The notes below the pieces were generated by a model. It searched no databases. It was given only the letters and a program-made list of their open reading frames with translations, and was not told the origin of the DNA. A stretch of 64,000 bases of DNA from Ahaetulla prasina (Eukaryota; Chordata; Lepidosauria; Squamata; Colubridae), in NCBI RefSeq assembly GCF_028640845.1, contig NC_080541.1, positions 8,222,935 through 8,286,934 on the forward strand. Direction: 5' to 3'. The translations under genes were made by a program, and so were the position numbers. This document shows positions 56,703 to 64,000 of this stretch, in pieces. The first letter of the stretch is position 1. Every line of letters starts with the position of its first letter.

Positions 56703-58893
56703 CAGGGGTGAAATCTAAAATGTTTCCCTACCGCTTCTGTGTTGTTGTTAGTTGCGAAGTGGTGTCTGACCCATCGCGACCCCATGGACAACATTCCTCC
56801 AGGCCTTCCTGTCCTCTATCATCCTCTGGAGTCCATTTAAGCTCATGCCGACTGCTTCAGTGACTCCATCCAGCCGCCTCGTTCTCTGCCGTCCCCTTCT
56901 TCTTTTGCCCTCAATCTTTCCCAGCATTCGGCTCTTCTCCAGTGAGTCCTTCCTTCTCATTAGGTGGCCAAAGTATTTCAGTTTCATCTTTAGGATCTGG
57001 CCTTCTAAAGAGCAGTCAGGGTTGATCTCCTCTAGGACTGACTTGTTTGTTCGCCTTGCAGTCCAAGGGATTCGCAGGAGTCTTCTCCAGCACCAGAGTT
57101 CAAAGGCCTCCATTCTTTGGTGCTCAGCCTTTCTTATGGTCCAACCATCACAGCCATACATTGCAACTGGGAAAACCATAGCTTTAACTATACGCACTTT
57201 TGTTGGCAGGGTAATATCTCTGCTTTTTAGTACGCTGTCTAGATTTGCCATAGCTTTCCTCCCCAGGAGCAAGCGTCTTTTAATTTCTTGGCTGCAGTCC
57301 CCATCTGCGGTGATCTTGGAGCCCAGGAAAATAAAATCTGTCACTACCTCCATTTCTTCCCCATCTATCTGCCAGGAATTGAGGGGGCCAGATGCCATGA
57401 TTTTAGTTTTCTTAATGTTGAGCTCCAAGCCAACTTTTGCACTCTCCTCCTTCACCCGCATCAAGAGGCTCTTTAGTTCCTCTTCTCTTTCTGCCATTAG
57501 AGTGGTATCATCTGCATATCTGAGGTTGTTGATATTTCTTCCGGCAATCTTAATTCCAATTTTTGATTCATCTAGCCCCGCCTTTCTCATGATGTGTTCT
57601 GCATATAAGTTAAATAGGCAGGGTGATAGTATACAGCCTTGCCGGACTCCTTTCCCAATTTTGAACCAATCAGTGGTTCCGTGTCCAATTCTCACTGTTG
57701 CTTCTTGACCCGCATACAGGTTCTGTGGGTGTGGCTTAATTGGTGGGCGTGGCTTGGTGGTCAGATGATTGGGTGGGCATGGCCAATAACAATAAATAAT
57801 AAAATTAATAAACAAAGTATACAAAACAATAAGAGGTACCAAAAACCAACTTTCACACTTTACACATACACAACACAACACAACTGACTCACACACAAGC
57901 AGCTGCACTTCACCGAAAATGGCCCCTGCAACAAGCAGGAACTTCACATTTTCACACTTTACACACACACAACACAACACAACTGACTCTCTCTCTCACA
58001 CACGATGCCACATACAGCTTTGTGAGATTTTGTGTGTTTGTGTAGTTAGAGTGAAACACTACAGAAACACACCAAATCTCAGAAAGCTGCACAAATATTT
58101 TATTTTATTTATATTTTTTAGATTAAGGGTCTCCAATCTTAGTAACTTTAAGGTTTGTGGACTTCAACTCCTACAGTTCCTCAGCCAACAAAGCAGGCAG
58201 TTGAGTTGCTCACCGAGGAGATGGATTTTAGGCATGCAGATTCAGTTGCTAGCTGATGCAACTGATTACAGAAGCTGAAGTAAAGCATGGCTTTCCAGCC
58301 TGAAAAGAGCAGTAATTAGGTAAGTGAGGAGGGGGCGGTGATTAGGTAGGCAGGGGTGGGGGCTGTTGTAAGAGGTTGCTAAAAATGATTTTAAAAGCCT
58401 GTGATGATCAGGCAACTCATCTGGGATGGCCAGAGGAAAGATTTTTTTTAAAAGGCTCCTCTGACGATCCCAGCTGAAGTTGCCTCATCGCCAGAACCTC
58501 TTAAAAGGATTGTTTTAACAAGCTCTTCGGCTGAAAAGCATGTAGAAAACATGTTTTTAAAAGGTTCTGGTGATCAGGCAACTCATCTGGGATCGCCAGA
58601 GGACCCTTTTAAAACCTTTTTATTTGTTGTTCAAAAAAAGAGTTTAAAGGTTCTAACATCCCAGCTGAGCCGCGGGATCATCAAAGGCTTTTTCTTTTAC
58701 TTTTAAAGGCATGTTTTTGGCTGAAGAAAAAATGCTTTTAAAAGTAAAAAAAAAACAACCTCTGATGATGGCGCGGCTCAGCTGGGATGGGGGGGGTGGG
58801 GGCAGGGATTTTTGCTACTGGTTCTCCGAACTACCAGCCACCATCACTACTGGATCGGGTGAGCCGATCTGAACTGGGAGCATTTCACCCCTG
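56703..58893. mobile_element. hAT-like non-autonomous element, 2.2 kb with its insert
   Basis: It starts CAGGGGTGAAATCTAAAATG and ends GAGCATTTCACCCCTG. TSD CTACAAAC (56695-56702) and CTACAAAT (58894-58901), 7 of 8. Without the nested BovB it is about 1.2 kb. The interior has CTTTTAAAAG palindromes like 4225-4746 and part of a palindromic MITE at about 58123-58200. No transposase was seen. Confidence 0.82.
56742..57720 (-). mobile_element. BovB (RTE-clade) LINE, 5' truncated, long open RT frame
   Basis: Minus-strand frame 57980-56748 is open for 410 codons, of which the last about 323 are BovB. Visible are GVRQGCILSPCLFNLYAEHI, catalytic YADD at about 57518-57507, KVGLELNIKKTKIM, FLGSKITADGDCSQEIKRR, and the C-terminal RLLRIPWTARRTNKSVLEEI and YFGHLMRRKDSLEK. 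The N-terminal endonuclease and first RT motifs are missing, so the copy is dead on arrival, but the lack of stops suggests a young insertion. TSD TTCTGTG at 56735-56741 and 57721-57727. Confidence 0.93.
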
Positions 58894-59329
58894 CTACAAA
58901 TTTGAAATTTGGCACATATGTCCTCTTGGCTTCTAGGTGCTTGCTAAGAAAGGATTTTTCAAAATGACCATCAGATCATTAGTATTTCATATACAGTATT
59001 ATATTCAGACGCTTTGATGCTAAGGAGTTAGATGTTCTACTCCCCCTCCCCACCTCAAAGGAACTCTGTCCCAACTGCCAGTTGCCTTATATTAACATGC
59101 TTTGAATGCTACCCCTTCGCTAAACCAGGCATGGGTGTGGCCAGCATGTGACTCATCCAGCCTGCAGGCTTTAACAGGCCCCTCTCTGTTCCAACTGCCA
59201 GTTGCCTTATATTAACATGCTCTGATGCTACGGAATTACACATTCTACATTAAGTTTCAGGCTTTAAATGTCAATTTACCACGCCTGATCACATAGTTTT
59301 GTAGAGAAGCACAGGCATCTGGCTAATAA

Positions 59330-60105
59330 TATAATAAAATAATAAAATGTTATGAAAGTTGCTGTTGGGATAGTCAGTTAGTCGGACATACTCAAGCATA
59401 TAAAACATGATCACTAACATATCTATCCCACGCGACAATCAGTAAACACTCTTGTGGTGTTGTTTCTCAAATTATTGATGTTAACTTGAGGACTGGCGCA
59501 CCAATGGCTTAGTAATTATGTGGATATGAACTGTTAAAGTTCAGAGTTCTTTGAGGCATTTGGCCTTTGATACATTCCAATGTCAGATTATCAGTTTTGT
59601 AGCTTCCAGGCTGGTATGTCAACTGGAATTGACTTATCAGAGTTATCTGTTGCCTTTTGTGCTTCTCCAATGCATCGATACAGCTCTCTACTCAAGAGGG
59701 GTTTTAATGAACTTTTTAAAGATGCATTTTTGAAGGTACATCTCAATTAGTATTTTTTTTTAAAAAAACCCAACCCAAACTCTATGCAAAACTGACATAA
59801 GGGCGAACCCATGCCAAAGGGAAATGCATTATGTACCGTTAGTTTTCTATCCCTAATCAAGCTGCTTGAAAAGTTACCTAAAATAAATCTTTTAAGGAAG
59901 TTGAAGCACCTGGCTGTCCTTGCTTGAATTAAGCAGCTAAGCAGGGGTGGGCATAATTAACACTTGGACAGGAGACAACAAGAGAAACATGGAAGAAAAC
60001 AGTGCCAAATTACTTCTCTAGCATCCGCCAAGAAACCTACAGGGATGTGTCCCCAAAGGCTCCAGAAGTAAAGTTTGACTCGAAGGAGATTTTGTCTTAT
60101 TTCAT
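59330..60105. other. Unassigned intergenic DNA
   Basis: No gene or clear repeat. AT-rich. Confidence 0.4.
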
Positions 60106-60109
60106 TTAA

Positions 60110-60262
60110 TTTAATGAAAAGAAGGACTTTAATGAAAAGAAGGACTGGGGGTGACATGATAGCAGCGTTCCAATATCTCAGGGGCTGCCCCAAAGAAGAG
60201 GGAGTCAAGCTATTCTCCAAAGCACCCGAGGGCAGGACAAAAAGCCATGGAATGGAAAGCCA
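60110..60262 (+). mobile_element. CR1 ORF2 tail fragment
   Basis: Frame 60075-60266 includes MKRRTGGDMIAAFQYLRGC and LFSKAPEGRTKS. AATGAAAAGAAGGACT is duplicated in tandem at 60112-60145. Confidence 0.75.
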
Positions 60263-60497
60263 GTGAAGTGAAATTGAGGACTATTTGTAATGTAGGAAAA
60301 GTTGGAAGGAAAGAAGAGAATGATGAAAGAAGAGAATGATGAACAACAAGGAGGATGGACTTTAGGTGCATGGCTGGAAGGACCAGGTTGGAGTCAGATG
60401 TTTTTGAAAAAGTCCATCAATGTGAAGGTTAACAGTCAATATTGACTTGGTGGTACATTATTCATTGTAGGAGAAGGAGCAGCAGAGCCAGGGGTGG

Positions 60498-61020
60498 TGT
60501 TCTGACCCAGTTCCCCAAACATAACAAACCGTCTGAAGTTAATTCAAAGGTTCCTTTATTAGGAGCGCCAGCAAAAAGTTTCTCTTTCACTGCAGGCTAA
60601 CAAGTCCATCCAGCAGGGAGATGAATAGTTGTCTGCTACATCTATTCATCTCTGCCCCCTGCCTTTTATCCGCAGAGCTAGGGTGGGGCTTTGCTAGCAG
60701 CGGTGGCTCTTCTGTCTCAAGGATCGGCTTATAGATTTCCACTGCTCTCCTCTCCTCTGCTTTCTGCACATCTGCGTGTCAGGCACTGGACCTCTTCCTC
60801 TTCTTCTTCATCAGCCACCTTCAGACCTGGGGGCTGTTGACTCTCCATCTGAGGGCTGACAGATGGCCCAGGCTCCGCTTCTATCTGTCTCTCTGCCACC
60901 TCCATTCCCTCTTCCCCCTTGGAGCTCTCAGGTTGCCTTGATGCTGATCCTGACTCCCATGCCGCCTTTTCCTCCTCTGATTCGGCTGCTGGAGGGGCCG
61001 GTTACTGACAGGTCACAACA
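60498..61020 (-). mobile_element. Solo LTR, family C, perfect TSD
   Basis: 523 bp. Plus-strand ends TGTTCTGACCCAG and GGTCACAACA. TSD GGTGG at 60493-60497 and 61021-61025. Same family as 20883-21408. Confidence 0.92.
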
Positions 61021-61024
61021 GGTG

Positions 61025-61760
61025 GAGTCAAAAGAGGAATAAGCCTATAATCAGTACAAAGCCACAAATGGACTATGTCCAACCCATCCTCACTTCCGTT
61101 AACCTTTATCTAGCACCAAAATAGCGCCAATCATTAGTTGACTAGATTCCTGTGCCTAGGCTGGAGCAATAAATCAGTTTAATTGGAGGTTAAAATGTGG
61201 CTTTGTTCTTTTGAGCCCGGCATCAATTGATTAATCTGTTGATATTGGACCTCCAAACCAAACATTTTCGGTTTCTGCTCATTCAGTTTGTGAAACCCTT
61301 CTTCCTTTTTCTCAGCTTCTACTTTACATTCCAAATCTGTGCGGAAGGCAATGAGAAGATGTGAGGCAGGGGAAAAACCTCAAATTTTTCTTTAGCAGCG
61401 GCCTGACTTAATAATTAATACTGTGCCCTTGTACAACCGTTGGCTAATTTATCTTCACAACCTACTGGGAAGGATTACTATCTCCATTAATGGAAATTGG
61501 GAACTGGGGACCCGAGGAGACGCATTATGGTCATTATCAAAACATTTCTGCTGCCGGAAGGTTAAAGGCCACGAAAAACTTAGCACCCTGGGGTTAAGAA
61601 TTCTTTCGTGGAGAATCTTATTTACTGATGCATTTTCCATCCTTATTTTCCTTACAGTAGAAGCCGACAATCGTTCAATCGTCGAAGGCCACACGTAACA
61701 TTTTTGGAAGGAGAAGGGCCCACAGAGGTAACAATAGATTGTAGTTGGATGTCGTTTTAC
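61025..61760. other. Apparently single-copy block, possible conserved element
   Basis: No repeat or gene recognised. It is rich in TAAT-type motifs (ATCAATTGATTAATC, TTAATAATTAATAC, CCATTAATGG), as in homeodomain-bound enhancers, but conservation cannot be tested here. Confidence 0.35.
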
Positions 61761-61818
61761 AATACCGTGTTTCTCCAAAAAACAACAATGACCCACATTG
61801 AAAAGAAGCCCTATCCCA

Positions 61819-62251
61819 CAATATTGGAAGAAAAAAGAATTACCCACAATAGAAGAATGGATATTGAAAGTTTCCAATTTGGCTGAGATGGCTAAAATCT
61901 CAGCCTTCTTGAAAGACAGTACTCAAGAAAAATATCTAAATGAATGGAAGAATTGGATTGATTATATTCAAAATAGATATCAGATTAAGAAATTTCAGAT
62001 TGCCTTTGAATGAAGGGCGTTGTTTTTGATTTTAATGGAAGAAGTCAGGTTATGTGAGAGAGAAGGATTATAATTGTGTTAGAGTTTAAAAATTTAATGT
62101 ATGACCGTTTGTTTATTGAACTATACCTTGTGTTTGCTCCGGGAAGTCGGGGGAGGGGTTTTGGAGGGAGGGGTGAAGGAGGGGGAGGGGGGAGGGGTGG
62201 GGAAAAATTTAATTGTTGTTGTAAAACTTTTTCAATAAAAAAAAAGAAAAG
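61819..62251 (+). mobile_element. 5'-truncated L1 with 18-bp TSD
   Basis: The TSD AAAAGAAGCCCTATCCCA is at 61801-61818 and 62252-62269. It encodes the last ORF2 residues (LPTIEEWILKVSNLAEMAKI region) as in 47904-47569, then a G-rich 3' UTR and an AATAAA-rich tail. Confidence 0.93.
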
Positions 62252-62591
62252 AAAAGAAGCCCTATCCCATTTTTAAGCGCATGTGATCAAATTAAGCCCC
62301 GCCCAAAAAATTAACCCCACCCACCTGGGGTGCAGTGGGTGGGGCGAGGCACTCAGGTAAAAAATAAGTTACGGCGGGGATTTGGGGGGTGGAGCTGCCC
62401 TACTTACCAGACCTCGCACACCCCAACACCTGCCTTGCCTTCTTCTGCGGCCGCTGGCCGCCACTCATACGCATCGCCCTGGCCTCTGTTTTGCCTTCAG
62501 ATGCAGATAACAGAGTTCTAGATCAATCCGGAGATGTGTTATTGGCTGCAGATGCCTTCTGGCAGGCATCTAAAGGAGAAACGGAGGCCGG

Positions 62592-63118
62592 TGTCGTGTC
62601 CCACTCCTCCGCTGACGGCCGGGTCAGGGAAATCCGAATCAGGCGTGCCTCTGCAGCTCTGCCAAAGTCCTAGCAAAGTCCTCAAGGCAGGCAGGAGACC
62701 AGAAAGTGACTTCAGCAAGATATGTTTAGACTTTGCCTGACTCAGAGAATGCCAGAAAGCAGGTCCTTTATATAGGCCATGGGGTGTGGCTCTATGACTC
62801 AGCACTTATCCAGGCTTGCCCCTCTCTTCCTTCTGTTGCCTCCGTCTATCAAGTCTTCTGACGCGAGGGTCACTCCAGTCTGCAGCTGTTGGCAATTGAC
62901 CTCCCTCAGGCTCACATGCTGTGGAGGAGGGGGAGGGGTCTAGTTGCTCCGTTTGCCTGGGCATGGAGCCAGAGCTGGGGGCTGGAGATACTTCCTCCTC
63001 TTCAGCCTGTCTGGGCATGGAGCCAGGGCTGGGGCCGGGAGGCATACTAGAACATTCCTCCGTGTTCGGAAGCAGATAAGAAGGCCCCGGCTGTGGTGAG
63101 ATCGGATGAGACACAACA
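62592..63118 (-). mobile_element. Solo LTR, family B
   Basis: 527 bp. Plus-strand ends TGTCGTGTCCCACTCC and GAGACACAACA. Flanks GCCGG (62587-62591) and GCCAG (63119-63123) match at 4 of 5. Promoter elements reversed: TGACTCAGCA at 62795-62804, TTTATATA at about 62767-62774. Confidence 0.88.
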
Positions 63119-63396
63119 GCCAGGGTGATGCGTACGAGTGGCAGCAAATGGCTGCAGAAGAAGTGGGCCAGCAGCGGGCTCCTGCTGGATAGGGCTGCTG
63201 GTCCCACAGCCGCAAGGTGAGTCAGTAATTAGAACTTTTCAAAAAGAAGGCCTAGCTATTTTTTTCAGGGGATGAAAAGAAAATAAGACCCAGTCTTCGT
63301 TTTGGAGAAACACGGTAGCTTTTTTCCTGGATTTAAGTAGTCTTGGAATTTTAATTCAGTTTTCAAATATAACGTCTATTTTTGGTTGGTATATTC

Positions 63397-63697
63397 CAGT
63401 GGTGGGTTTCAAATTTTTTTGCTACCGGTTCTGTGGGTGTGGCTTGGTGGGTGTGGCATGGCTTGGTAGGTGTAGCTTGGTGGGCATGACAGGGGAAGGA
63501 TACTGTAAAATCTCCATTCCCACCCTACTCCAGGGGAAGGTTACTCCAAAAATCCCCATTTCCTCCTGATCAGCTGGGAGGCAGAGAATAGATGGGGGCT
63601 GGGCCAGTCAGAATATTTACTACCGGTTCTCCGAACTACTCAGAATTTCCACTACCGGTTCTCCAGAACTGGTCAGAACTGCTGAAACCCACCTCTG
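63397..63697. mobile_element. hAT-like MITE (CAGTGGTGGGTTTCA family)
   Basis: It starts CAGTGGTGGGTTTCAAATTT and ends CTGAAACCCACCTCTG. Full length, but the 8-bp flanks do not match. Confidence 0.8.
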
Positions 63698-63792
63698 CTC
63701 CCCCTCCATAGAGAGATGCCTGTTCCATCTTAATGTAGGTGGGCTCTTTCAAAGCCCTCTTTGGCCCGTGTCTGATCACATAGGCCTTGAGT

Positions 63793-64000
63793 CAGTGGTG
63801 GGCTTCAAATAATTTAGCAACCGATTCTCTACCTTAATGACCAGCTGGGTAGGCGTGGCTTGGTGGTCATGTGACCGTGTGGGCGTAGCCAACACAACAT
63901 CACTCAAGTCGATGGGCACTTCGCCTTAGCTGTTACAATGTAATAAGGGTTAACTGGAGAGACAGTTTCTGTAAGCAGGGCAATAAAGATTAGGCTAGAA
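63793..64000. mobile_element. hAT-like MITE, left part, runs off the window
   Basis: It starts CAGTGGTGGGCTTCAAATAA with CAGCTGGGTAGGCGTGGC inside. The right terminus is not in the window. Confidence 0.5.

Larger units (their letters stand above)
56643..59326 (+). mobile_element. Helitron-like element split by an hAT element
   Basis: Left part 56643-56702 (CAAGCCAAATACCACTCATT, ACGAAATCTC) and right part 58894-59326 (CTCTTGGCTTCTAGGTGCTT, two GCCAGTTGCCTTATATTAAC units, end GGCATCTGGCTAA before T). Together they equal the reverse complement of 21948-22578. Confidence 0.68.
61763..63317. mobile_element. MITE (CCGTGTTTCTCC termini) split by an L1 and an LTR
   Basis: TACCGTGTTTCTCCAAAA at the left and TTTTGGAGAAACACGGTA at the right are exact complements, with TA at both edges. 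Removing the L1 (61819-62251) and LTR (62592-63118) leaves under 600 bases of element. Confidence 0.85.

Overview
This is eukaryotic, vertebrate DNA. The repeat content points firmly to a squamate reptile, most likely a snake: a tRNA-derived Sauria-type SINE with a BovB-like tail, an RTE/BovB LINE with a long open reverse-transcriptase frame, many CR1-type LINE 3' ends, and LINE tails that run into (ATTCT)n / (AATAG)n pentanucleotide arrays. The species cannot be read from the sequence. Nothing bacterial, plasmid or phage is present.

One host gene is supported. The second (terminal) coding exon of a two-pore-domain potassium channel of the TASK group, best matched to KCNK9 (TASK-3), lies at 7781-8619 on the + strand. 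It opens inside the first selectivity filter with a split glycine codon and runs to the stop. Bases 1-7780 are therefore the end of intron 1, 8620 to about 10.0 kb is the 3' UTR, and the rest to 64 kb is downstream intergenic DNA. No other protein-coding or RNA gene could be supported.

The remaining sequence is dense, layered mobile DNA. By region: 0-7.5 kb holds inverted LINE 3' ends, a self-nested LINE, a TA-flanked MITE holding a SINE, and foldback repeats just upstream of the KCNK9 exon. 10-32 kb holds microsatellites, hAT-type MITEs with clean 8-bp target-site duplications (TSDs), a Sauria SINE split by an internally deleted L1, an LTR and a Helitron-like element. 32-39 kb holds CR1 copies split by an hAT MITE and an L1, two LTRs, and an ORF1-only L1 inside a Tc1/mariner element. 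39-46 kb holds CR1, a pentanucleotide satellite, a triple SINE array, a long hairpin and two solo LTRs. 46-53.5 kb holds a near full-length L1 flanked by 373-bp near-identical direct repeats. 54-64 kb holds an L2-like LINE, an LTR, a three-level Helitron > hAT > BovB nest, another solo LTR, and a MITE carrying both an L1 and an LTR.

I found no convincing undescribed multi-gene system. The observations most worth checking are the changed gate motif at the end of the last membrane helix of the TASK channel, the 373-bp duplication around the L1, the ORF1-only L1, the shared MAF/NF-E2-like promoter module in two LTR families, and several nests whose order of insertion is fixed by intact TSDs.

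Mobile-element family names are from pattern recognition without a database search. Boundaries backed by TSDs are reliable; others may be off by tens of bases.
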